A stretch of 6,962 nt of DNA from positions 1 to 6,962 of the forward strand of contig VSNK01000046.1 in assembly GCA_009774255.1 (NCBI GenBank). Direction: 5' to 3'. A program made the position numbers and the translations under genes. The notes under the pieces were generated by a model. That model was not told the DNA's origin, ran no database searches, and saw nothing but the letters and a program-made list of their open reading frames with translations. Below are positions 1-5,338 of the stretch, one piece after another. How positions within the stretch are numbered: position 1 is the stretch's first letter; each line of letters begins with the position of its first letter. This DNA is from Faecalicatena sp. (GTDB lineage Bacteria; Bacillota; Clostridia; Lachnospirales; Lachnospiraceae).

Positions 1-11
1 TTCATATTGCT

Positions 12-23
12 CGTGAGTATAAC
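12..23 (+). promoter_or_regulatory. Putative -10 region / operator half-site upstream of the XRE gene
   Basis: The stretch cgtgagtataac contains TATAAC (18-23), a fair -10 box that would start transcription about 17 nt before the GTG at 47. Its first ten bases recur exactly at 797-806 upstream of natA. There they form one arm of an inverted repeat and again run into a -10-like TATAGT. The -35 region and any partner arm would lie outside the window to the left. The role is inferred from the shared position. Confidence 0.4.
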
Positions 24-46
24 AAAAATCCAGAGGGGGGGGCGAG

Positions 47-313
47 GTGAAGAACAGGATCCAGGAGCTGAGGAAAGCGTGGAGGATTACCCAGAGTGAG
101 CTTGCGGATGCGGTGGAGGTGACGCGGCAGACGATTATTTCTCTGGAAAATGGGAAGTATAAGGCGTCATTGGTTCTTGCGCACAAGATTGCGCAGTACT
201 TTGGGAAGCAGATTGAGGACATTTTTATATTCGATTTGGAGGAGGAAAACGTATGTTGTTCAAATCAATGTGGGAACCTGCCGGTTCAGATGAGGAATAC
301 AGAGAAAAGCTGA
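47..313 (+). CDS. Small XRE/Cro-family helix-turn-helix transcriptional regulator
   Basis: This 88-residue protein is almost entirely one Cro/CI-type HTH domain (about residues 3-62). QSELADAVEVTRQTIISLENGKY spans helices 2-3, with the recognition helix around TRQTIISLE, followed by the family's usual ending IEDIFIF. Proteins of this YgzD/XRE type bind operator DNA as dimers and often repress their own operon. The GTG start follows a G-rich binding site that includes eight consecutive Gs (35-42). The residues up to about DLEEE match a normal family length of about 65-70. The last 20 or so residues are read from inside the next gene in another frame and are probably not conserved. The gene overlaps the membrane protein gene by 61 bp, so the two are surely co-transcribed. 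The target is unknown. Autoregulation and control of natAB are inferred from a shared upstream motif. Confidence 0.85.
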   Translation: MKNRIQELRKAWRITQSELADAVEVTRQTIISLENGKYKASLVLAHKIAQYFGKQIEDIFIFDLEEENVCCSNQCGNLPVQMRNTEKS

Positions 314-726
314 TAAGAAGAAAGCGCTTTATTCCGGTGCTGATCCTTGCGGGAGCGGCGGCCATCGCGGTTTCGTGTGTGCTGCTGCGGTCCGGGGAGG
401 ATCAGGCATTTTTGTCCGGATTGTACATGGGAGTGGGAGGCGGAGTACTGGTAGTCAGTATGGTATGGTTTCTGAAGATCAGAAGTGTGCTTCGGGATGA
501 GAAGAAGCTGCGTATAAACAGGCTGAAAGAATCGGATGAGCGGAATATTCAGGTCACGCTGAAGGCACACTATACGGCAGGAGTACTGATGATTGTGGCG
601 GGATATGTGACAATGCTGGTTTCCGGATTTTTCAGTATGGAAGTATTTTGGACGGTGTGGGCGTTGGTGATGCTGTATTTTGTACTGTTCCTGGCGGGCA
701 GGCTGTTTTATAATAAAAAAATGTGA
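253..726 (+). CDS. Four-helix membrane protein co-encoded with the XRE regulator (DUF2178-like)
   Basis: This 157-residue integral membrane protein has no clear enzymatic motif. Hydrophobic segments fall at about residues 26-45, 54-75, 107-127 and 129-152. A charged cytoplasmic loop between helices 2 and 3 carries RLKESDERN, resembling the D-E-R motif of small DUF2178-type proteins often encoded beside YgzD-like XRE regulators. The first 25 residues are charged and soluble. The ATG start is preceded by GGAGGAGG (about 240-247), which lies inside the C-terminal codons of the XRE gene, so translation is probably coupled. Such regulator/membrane-protein pairs are known from Firmicutes, but their function is mostly unassigned. 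The membrane partner may sense a signal or tether the regulator, but nothing here proves it. The family name is from memory of similar sequences, not a search. Confidence 0.75.
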   Translation: MLFKSMWEPAGSDEEYREKLIRRKRFIPVLILAGAAAIAVSCVLLRSGEDQAFLSGLYMGVGGGVLVVSMVWFLKIRSVLRDEKKLRINRLKESDERNIQVTLKAHYTAGVLMIVAGYVTMLVSGFFSMEVFWTVWALVMLYFVLFLAGRLFYNKKM

Positions 727-755
727 GGACAGTGACTGTTATTCAATTAACTGTC

Positions 756-774
756 CGGCTGCGGCTGGCGCAAT
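756..774 (+). repeat. 19-bp direct repeat, copy 1 (natA leader)
   Basis: The sequence cggctgcggctggcgcaat occurs here and again, identically, at 4262-4280. Both copies lie 40-70 bp before the ribosome binding site of a transporter operon. Internally it is a near-tandem cggctg cggctg. A weak inverted repeat (ggacagt 727-733, actgtcc 750-756) sits just before copy 1 and has no T-tract. The repeat looks like part of an extragenic repeat family or a shared regulatory sequence. Its function is unknown. Confidence 0.7.
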
Positions 775-805
775 ACTCACGGCAGGTTTCATCGGACGTG
801 AGTAT
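773..805 (+). promoter_or_regulatory. Inverted repeat overlapping the presumed natA promoter (candidate operator)
   Basis: The perfect 9-bp arms atactcacg (773-781) and cgtgagtat (797-805) are separated by 15 nt. The right arm runs directly into TATAGT (803-808), a plausible -10 box, so a protein bound here would contact the core promoter. No convincing -35 box was found at the right distance. The right arm plus one base also occurs upstream of the XRE gene at 12-21, making that XRE protein the obvious candidate binder. It could alternatively be an RNA hairpin. The identity of the regulator is inference. Confidence 0.5.
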
Positions 806-834
806 AGTTTAACATAGGCAGGAGGGTGATATTT

Positions 835-1611
835 GTGATCGAGATTCGTAACTTGACGAAGATCTATAAATTAAATAAGAAACAGATGAAGGAATCAAAA
901 ACGAAGAATCCTTTGAAAACGGCGGTGGATGATCTGAGCCTGCGGGCGGTGCCGGGGGAAATCTATGGGCTGCTGGGACCGAACGGAGCGGGAAAGACGA
1001 CCACGCTTCGGTGCATTTCCACCATTATCCGCCCTACGAAGGGGGAGATCTATGTTGCCGGTCATGAGGTGCAGAAGGAACCGGAGCAGGTGCGGGAGAA
1101 GATTGGATTTTTGACGGGGGATATTAAGCTGGATCCGCAGTTTTCCGTAGATTATATGTTCAACTTTTTTGGAAAGCTCCATCATGTGCCGCAGGAGAAG
1201 CTACAGGCAAGAAAGGAAGAGCTGTTTGAATATTTTGGGATTCAGGATTTCGCGCATAAGAAAATCAAGGAACTGTCTACAGGGATGGAGCAGAAGGCGG
1301 CCATCGCGGTGTGCCTCGTTCATGATCCGGACATCGTGATCTTTGACGAGCCGACCAATGGACTGGATGTGGTGACGGCGCGGGGGGTGACGGATTATCT
1401 GAAAAAGCTTAAGAGTGAGGGGAAGCTGGTGATCATTTCTACCCATATTATGTCGGAGGCGGAGAAGATCTGTGATCGGATCGGCGTGATTATCGACGGG
1501 AAGAAGGTGTCGGAGGGGAGGCTGGAGGAGATTCTTCAGGAAACCGGAACCGAAGATCTGGAGGACGCGTTTTTTGAACTCTACAGGACGAGAAAGGGGG
1601 AGGCGTTATGA
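835..1611 (+). CDS. natA: NatA-type ABC transporter ATP-binding subunit
   Basis: This 258-residue ATPase powers the NatB-like permease that follows. Walker A GPNGAGKT lies at 48-55, the variant signature LSTGMEQK at 147-154, Walker B IVIFDEP at 167-173 with catalytic Glu172, and the switch His at 204. Where many ABC ATPases have the Q-loop glutamine, this one reads IGFLTGDIKL (90-99), a pattern familiar from NatA/CcmA-like exporters. A lysine-rich insert (about 12-28) sits between the first strand and AVDDLSL. GTG at 835 is chosen because AGGAGG (820-825) lies 9 nt upstream. An in-frame GTG at 826 would abut that site with no spacing. The stop overlaps the natB start (ATGA, 1608-1611). NatAB of Bacillus subtilis exports Na+, but the substrate here cannot be read from sequence. 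Confidence 0.88.
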   Translation: MIEIRNLTKIYKLNKKQMKESKTKNPLKTAVDDLSLRAVPGEIYGLLGPNGAGKTTTLRCISTIIRPTKGEIYVAGHEVQKEPEQVREKIGFLTGDIKLDPQFSVDYMFNFFGKLHHVPQEKLQARKEELFEYFGIQDFAHKKIKELSTGMEQKAAIAVCLVHDPDIVIFDEPTNGLDVVTARGVTDYLKKLKSEGKLVIISTHIMSEAEKICDRIGVIIDGKKVSEGRLEEILQETGTEDLEDAFFELYRTRKGEAL

Positions 1612-2816
1612 TGAGCGGGATCAAACAGATATGCGGCAAGGAGTTGGACCGGGTATTCAAAGACGGGAAGATGCTGTTCTCCGTGTTTATCCTCCCGGTG
1701 ATCATTATGGTTGCGGTGATGAGCCTGGTCAGCAATATGAGCAAGAAGGCGGAGTCAGATATAGAAAAGCATGTTCCGATCGTGTATGTGGAAAATATGC
1801 CGGATGAATTTGAGGGATTTTTGAGACAGGCGGAGGTATCCTGCGATATCCGCGGCGTGGACGACCGGGAAGCAGTGACGGAGAGGATCCGGGACGGAGA
1901 GGCGGACCTGTGGATCGAGTTCCCGGGGAATTTTTCGGAGGCCGTGAGGAATTATAAGTCAGGGGACGCGATCGTCCAGGTGAAGGTCTACTATAACCCA
2001 TCCGAGGATTATTCACGGGCGGCGTATGACTCGATTTCCGCAGGGGCGCTGGAGCTGTACCGGCAGGCGCTTTTGGCGGAACGGGTGGAGGATATGCAGA
2101 GGCTGACCGTATTTACGGTGAACTCGGACAATCCGGATATGGTGATCCAGGATGACCAGAAGGCCGGGGGAAAGATTCTGGGAGCGATGCTGCCTTACTT
2201 TGTATCGATTCTGCTGTTCGCGGGGGCAATGGGAATCGGAACGGACATGGTGGCAGGAGAGAAGGAGCGGGGGACAATGGCGAGCCTGTTGGTATCTCCC
2301 ATCAAGAGAAGCTCGATCGTGCTTGGAAAGGTATTTGCCCTGATGATCATTTCCGGGGTGTCGTCGGTGATCTATGTGGCTGCGATGGTGCTGTTTATGC
2401 CGCAGATGCTGGGGGGAGCCTCGGGAGAAGAGCTGGGAATCAATCTGACGCTCGACTGGCAGCAGATCGGGATGCTGGCGGTATTGCTGGTTGCGATCGC
2501 GTTTTTATATTCGGCGATTATTGTGCTCATCTCTGTGTTAGCGAAAACGGTGAAGGAGGCGAGCACCTATGTGACACCGATCTACATGCTGGTGCTGGTA
2601 CTGGGGATTATAACCATGTTCACAACAGAGCCGCCGAAAAGCTGGTTCTATATGATCCCGATCTATAATACGTCTATCGCGCTGCAGGGGATCTTGACGC
2701 AGGAAGTGACCTTCGCGCAGTATGGGATGACTCTCGGGGTGACGCTGGTGCTTGGGGCGGTTCTGGTGGGAGTGATCGCGAAAGCATTTGAAAGTGAGAA
2801 GACGATGGCGATATAG
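1608..2816 (+). CDS. natB: NatB-type ABC-2 exporter permease
   Basis: This 402-residue membrane subunit is the partner of the preceding ATPase. The N-terminal pattern (KELDRVFKDGKMLFSVFILP) with a first helix at about 23-44 is typical of NatB/ABC-2 permeases. A large extracytoplasmic domain (about 45-190) follows, then roughly five more helices. The family hallmark GEKERG (217-222), followed by SLLVSPIKRSSIVLGK, lies in the first cytoplasmic loop after the second helix and probably contacts the ATPase. GGGGGAGG precedes the ATG, and a second ATG follows immediately at 1611. The gene overlaps natA by 4 bp. The half-transporter would dimerise and extrude ions, peptides or drugs. Sodium export is known for B. 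subtilis NatAB, and other substrates are possible for this COG1668-like group. Confidence 0.87.
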   Translation: MMSGIKQICGKELDRVFKDGKMLFSVFILPVIIMVAVMSLVSNMSKKAESDIEKHVPIVYVENMPDEFEGFLRQAEVSCDIRGVDDREAVTERIRDGEADLWIEFPGNFSEAVRNYKSGDAIVQVKVYYNPSEDYSRAAYDSISAGALELYRQALLAERVEDMQRLTVFTVNSDNPDMVIQDDQKAGGKILGAMLPYFVSILLFAGAMGIGTDMVAGEKERGTMASLLVSPIKRSSIVLGKVFALMIISGVSSVIYVAAMVLFMPQMLGGASGEELGINLTLDWQQIGMLAVLLVAIAFLYSAIIVLISVLAKTVKEASTYVTPIYMLVLVLGIITMFTTEPPKSWFYMIPIYNTSIALQGILTQEVTFAQYGMTLGVTLVLGAVLVGVIAKAFESEKTMAI

Positions 2817-2817
2817 G

Positions 2818-2858
2818 AAAAAGAGAAAATCACAGCTTGCGTACGGAACGCAAGCTGT
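2818..2858 (-). terminator. Intrinsic terminator of the receiver-synthetase gene
   Basis: A perfect 11-bp stem (2832-2842 with 2848-2858, 5-nt loop) is followed on the minus strand by a T-rich run (gattttctcttttt, 2831 down to 2818). That is the expected order for a minus-strand terminator, 118 nt after the stop at 2976. On the plus strand no T-tract follows the stem, so natB probably relies on it only weakly. A second small hairpin (2864-2869 with 2874-2879) lies beside it. The remaining DNA to 2975 shows only short hairpins (2891-2903, 2904-2925) and no gene. Confidence 0.65.
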
Positions 2859-2975
2859 AAGTATGAAAGTAATCTTTCAGGATTGTTTGTGTCGGGTGCC
2901 GACATGGGAGCAGTCCGGTTCCCATTGCCGCAGGGTGCTGAGCAGATATATGTGAGAAATAGAAATCCGAATACT

Positions 2976-4067
2976 CTACTGGTCGCGCCTGAGCAGAGCC
3001 GAGTGTGTCTTGTCGATCTTATTGCGGATCTGAAGCATCTGATCATCCAGGATATCAATGGAGTCGGCACAGACCTTGAGCTGGCGCTCGATCTCCTCCG
3101 TATTTTCCATATTCTTTTTATATCTCAGCTTGTGTTCCAGGCTGGCCCAGAAATCCATGGCGATGGTCCGAAACTGCATTTCCACTTTCATGTACTGCTT
3201 TCCGACGGATAAGAAGATCGGTACATCCAGGATCAGATGCAGGCTCCGGTAGCCGTTGGGCTTCGGGTTCTTGATGTAGTCTTTTTTCTGGACAAGGATA
3301 ATGTCGTCGTGGCTGACGACCAGCTCTGCCAGGCGGTAAATGTCATCCGGGAAGGAGCAGATCACGCGGACGCCTGCCACGTCGGTCAGGTGCTCGCGGA
3401 TGCTGTCCGTGTTGATGGGAAATCCCCTGCGTTCCAGCTTTTCATAAATGCTTTTCGGCGATTTCAGCCGGCTTTTGATGGATTCAAACGGATTGCGGTT
3501 GTACTCCTGGGCAAATTCTGCGTACAGTACGTTTAGCTTCGCTTCCACCTCCAGGATGGCTGCATGGTACTGCATCATCAGATCGTTGAAGATCTTGGTA
3601 TCCTTCAGGCGGCGCGTCTGAAGCTGAATGATGAGTTCCTGTTCCTCCAATGTCTTTGCCTGGAGCGCAAGCTTTTCCTCCAGACCGTTCTTGCGTGTGT
3701 ATAGTTCTACGATATTGTCCACGCGTTTGCGCACAATGGAGCTGTTGAAGGGCTTATGTATGAAATCGGAAACGCCTTTTTCGAAGCAATAATTCTCAAT
3801 CTCTATGGATCGCTCGGCGCTTATGATCACAACGGGGATCGTATCGAGCCATCTCATATCCTCCATCCATGTGAGCACCGCATAGCCGTCCATATTCGGC
3901 ATCTGCAGATCCAGAAGAAGGGCGGCGATGTCGCTTTGGTATTCTTTCAGTATCCGGATGGCCTGTGCCCCGTCCTCCGCTGTCTCTACGATATAACCGT
4001 CCATCAGTATATCACACAGTATTTCGCGGTTAATCTCCACGTCATCTGCTACTAAAATCCTTTGCAT
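2976..4067 (-). CDS. Response-regulator receiver fused to a RelA/SpoT-type (p)ppGpp synthetase
   Basis: This 363-residue two-domain protein starts with a receiver domain (1-120): acidic pair D8/D9, phosphoacceptor D53 in LLDLQMPNMDG, S83 and K105 in HKPF. A hydrophilic coiled-coil-like helix (about 120-165) follows. Residues about 165-318 form a RelA/SpoT synthetase resembling small alarmone synthetases: SRLKSPKSIYEKL (basic substrate site), DVAGVR with D229 (metal), NGYRSLH with Y273 (guanine stacking) and EMQFRT with E296 (catalytic). No HD hydrolase, TGS or ACT domain is present. Predicted reaction: ATP pyrophosphate transfer to GTP/GDP in the cytoplasm, gated by receiver phosphorylation. 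ATG at 4067 is preferred over ATG at 4097. GAGGTGG stands just before it, the receiver fold begins there, and the promoter leaves almost no leader for 4097. No kinase gene is adjacent. tRNA or adenine nucleotide modification, as in toxic SAS relatives, is an alternative. Confidence 0.85.
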   Translation of the reverse strand: MQRILVADDVEINREILCDILMDGYIVETAEDGAQAIRILKEYQSDIAALLLDLQMPNMDGYAVLTWMEDMRWLDTIPVVIISAERSIEIENYCFEKGVSDFIHKPFNSSIVRKRVDNIVELYTRKNGLEEKLALQAKTLEEQELIIQLQTRRLKDTKIFNDLMMQYHAAILEVEAKLNVLYAEFAQEYNRNPFESIKSRLKSPKSIYEKLERRGFPINTDSIREHLTDVAGVRVICSFPDDIYRLAELVVSHDDIILVQKKDYIKNPKPNGYRSLHLILDVPIFLSVGKQYMKVEMQFRTIAMDFWASLEHKLRYKKNMENTEEIERQLKVCADSIDILDDQMLQIRNKIDKTHSALLRRDQ

Positions 4068-4072
4068 ATTGT

Positions 4073-4079
4073 CCACCTC
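4073..4079 (-). promoter_or_regulatory. Ribosome binding site deciding the receiver-synthetase start
   Basis: GAGGTGG on the minus strand places its GAGG core 8 nt before the ATG at 4067. The in-frame ATG at 4097 has only AGAAGG upstream and would turn this strong site into coding sequence for the residues EVD. Confidence 0.7.
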
Positions 4080-4112
4080 AATTTTATCATTCGCCATGAA
4101 AAGGCCTTCTTT

Positions 4113-4141
4113 ATTTTATCATAGATTTTATTTTGTTTCAA
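4113..4141 (-). promoter_or_regulatory. Sigma-A-type promoter of the receiver-synthetase gene
   Basis: On the minus strand TTGAAA (4136-4141) and TAAAAT (4113-4118) are separated by exactly 17 nt in AT-rich DNA, close to the vegetative consensus. Transcription would begin near 4106, giving a leader of about 39 nt to the ATG at 4067. A G/C palindrome, cccccttggggg (4151-4162), lies directly upstream of the -35 box. Confidence 0.65.
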
Positions 4142-4163
4142 TAAATATAACCCCCTTGGGGGC

Positions 4164-4191
4164 TTGCGTTGACGCAGCAGTGTGTTATACT
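4164..4191 (+). promoter_or_regulatory. Candidate promoter of the cbiMQO operon
   Basis: TTGCGT (4164-4169) and the extended -10 TGTTATACT (TATACT at 4186-4191) are 16 nt apart. The -10 box lies in the left arm of the 54-nt palindrome, so an identical TATACT faces the other way in the right arm (4216-4221, minus strand). The leader to cbiM would be about 125 nt. No B12-box or other known cobalt/cobalamin riboswitch core was recognised in it. The assignment rests on the boxes alone. Confidence 0.4.
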
Positions 4192-4230
4192 GAGCGTCAG
4201 ATAATTCTGGCGCTCAGTATAACACACTGC
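4177..4230. repeat. 54-nt foldback palindrome in the divergent promoter region
   Basis: Two perfect 20-bp arms (4177-4196 and 4211-4230) extend inward by five more pairs, one of them G-T, leaving a 4-nt loop (4202-4205). No T-tract follows on either strand, so it is not a standard terminator. It sits between the divergent receiver-synthetase and cbi genes. Each arm contains the -10-like TATACT. It may be an operator, a RNA hairpin in the cbi leader, or a small extragenic repeat element. Confidence 0.85.
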
Positions 4231-4261
4231 GTACAGCCGCATAAAGAAACATGCCGCTTCA

Positions 4262-4280
4262 CGGCTGCGGCTGGCGCAAT
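4262..4280 (+). repeat. 19-bp direct repeat, copy 2 (cbiM leader)
   Basis: This copy is identical to 756-774 upstream of natA. It starts the right half of a small inverted repeat (cagccg 4234-4239, cggctg 4262-4267). A further caatg/cattg pair (4277-4281, 4293-4297) follows. It ends 27 bp before the AGGAGG of cbiM. Sharing between two unrelated transporter leaders suggests a dispersed element or a common control sequence. Confidence 0.7.
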
Positions 4281-4307
4281 GACAGAGTGAAACATTGGTT
4301 ATAAAAC

Positions 4308-4313
4308 AGGAGG
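4308..4313 (+). promoter_or_regulatory. Ribosome binding site deciding the cbiM start
   Basis: AGGAGG lies 8 nt before ATG 4322. A longer in-frame TTG start at 4295 would lie upstream of this site and would bury the metal-binding N-terminus Met-His. Confidence 0.8.
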
Positions 4314-4321
4314 GATATGGG

Positions 4322-5338
4322 ATGCATATGGCAGATGCGCTGGTCGCTCCGGCGGTGGCAGGTACAATGTATGCCTGCTCGGCAGCGGCGGCAGTTTATT
4401 CGGTGAAAAAGGTACGGTTGGATGAGGATACGAAAAAGGTTCCTGTAATGGGGGTGATGGGAGCCTTTGTGTTTGCTGCGCAGATGATTAATTTTACGAT
4501 TCCCGGGACTGGTTCGAGCGGGCATTTATGCGGCGGAATGCTTCTGTCGGCTCTCCTTGGACCGTATGCCGGCTTTCTGACCATGATCGGGGTGCTTCTG
4601 ATTCAGGGGCTGCTCTTTGCGGACGGGGGCCTGCTGGCACTGGGGTGCAATGTGTGGAATATGGCTTTTTATGGGTGCTTTATAGGGACCTTGCTGATCT
4701 GGAAGCCGATGATGAGACATGGGATGTCCAAGGCCAGGATTGCGGCGTCGTCGATCCTGGGATGTGTGCTGACCCTGCAGCTGGGGGCTTTCAGTGTATG
4801 TCTGGAAACGCTGGCTTCCGGAATTACGGAACTGCCTTTCGGGGCATTTGTGGGGACGATGCAGCCGATTCATCTTGCGATTGGGCTTGTGGAAGGGCTG
4901 ATTACGGCAGCGGTGCTCGTGTTCGTACATGAGGCAAGGCCGGAGCTGCTGTTCGGGAGTTCTCAGGAAGAGCAGGAGAAGGGAAGATTTTCGTTTCGGA
5001 AGACAATGGTGATTCTGGCAGCAGCGGCGGTGCTGATTGGCGGGGGACTTTCCCTGGCGGCTTCTTCCGATCCGGACGGGCTGGAGTGGTCGCTGGAACG
5101 GCTGACCGGTACGGCACAGCTGGAAGCGGAAGGTGGGATTTATGAGACAGCGGGCAATATACAGGAGGCTGCGGCAGTGCTTCCGGATTATGCGTTTAGA
5201 GGCTCGGAGTCAGCATTTGGAACCACATTTTCCGGAATCGCGGGGGGTGCGGCGGTCCTGGCGGTCTGCGTAGGAGCATGCTATTTGTTTAAATTTTTTG
5301 GAAAACATTGGGAGCGGCGGCAGAGAGAGCGGATATGA
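4322..5338 (+). CDS. cbiM: ECF-type cobalt/nickel transporter S-component CbiM with fused PDGLE (CbiN/NikN-like) domain
   Basis: This 338-residue membrane protein captures Co2+ or Ni2+ for the importer encoded downstream. The mature start MHMADAL places His2 at the N-terminus, where CbiM/NikM proteins bind metal through the Met1 amine and His2. SGHL (66-69, His68) supplies the other conserved ligand. LLFADGGLLALGCNVWNM (97-114) and EGLITAAVL (191-199) are typical CbiM/NikM signatures, across about six to seven helices (1-205). After a charged linker, a helix (about 228-247), the motif PDGLEWS (251-257) and a final helix (about 303-324) form the CbiN/NikN-like PDGLE module, here fused rather than separate. 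Its stop overlaps the cbiQ start (ATGA). Cobalt versus nickel cannot be decided from the sequence. No cobalamin riboswitch is visible upstream. Confidence 0.9.
   Translation: MHMADALVAPAVAGTMYACSAAAAVYSVKKVRLDEDTKKVPVMGVMGAFVFAAQMINFTIPGTGSSGHLCGGMLLSALLGPYAGFLTMIGVLLIQGLLFADGGLLALGCNVWNMAFYGCFIGTLLIWKPMMRHGMSKARIAASSILGCVLTLQLGAFSVCLETLASGITELPFGAFVGTMQPIHLAIGLVEGLITAAVLVFVHEARPELLFGSSQEEQEKGRFSFRKTMVILAAAAVLIGGGLSLAASSDPDGLEWSLERLTGTAQLEAEGGIYETAGNIQEAAAVLPDYAFRGSESAFGTTFSGIAGGAAVLAVCVGACYLFKFFGKHWERRQRERI

Noticed and set aside
35..42. Run of eight Gs before the XRE start as a phase-variation tract
   Set aside because: The tract lies in the ribosome binding region and could slip, but eight bases is short and a G-rich site is normal here. 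One sequence cannot show variation.
238..252. Programmed frameshift joining the XRE and membrane protein frames
   Set aside because: The region ggaggaaaac contains an A-run after a ribosome-binding-like sequence, but it is not a canonical slippery heptamer. The second gene has its own good ATG and binding site.
727..756. Terminator after the four-helix membrane protein gene
   Set aside because: The ggacagt/actgtcc stem is only 7 bp with a 16-nt loop and is followed by GC-rich sequence rather than a T-tract.
4069..4290. 73-codon plus-strand frame across the divergent promoter region
   Set aside because: It runs antisense over the receiver-synthetase start, through its promoter and through the 54-nt palindrome. 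It has no ribosome binding site and no recognisable protein pattern.
4142..4321. Cobalamin or NiCo riboswitch upstream of cbiM
   Set aside because: cbi transporter operons often carry one, but no B12-box-like core or conserved NiCo junction sequence was recognised. The visible structure is a simple foldback.
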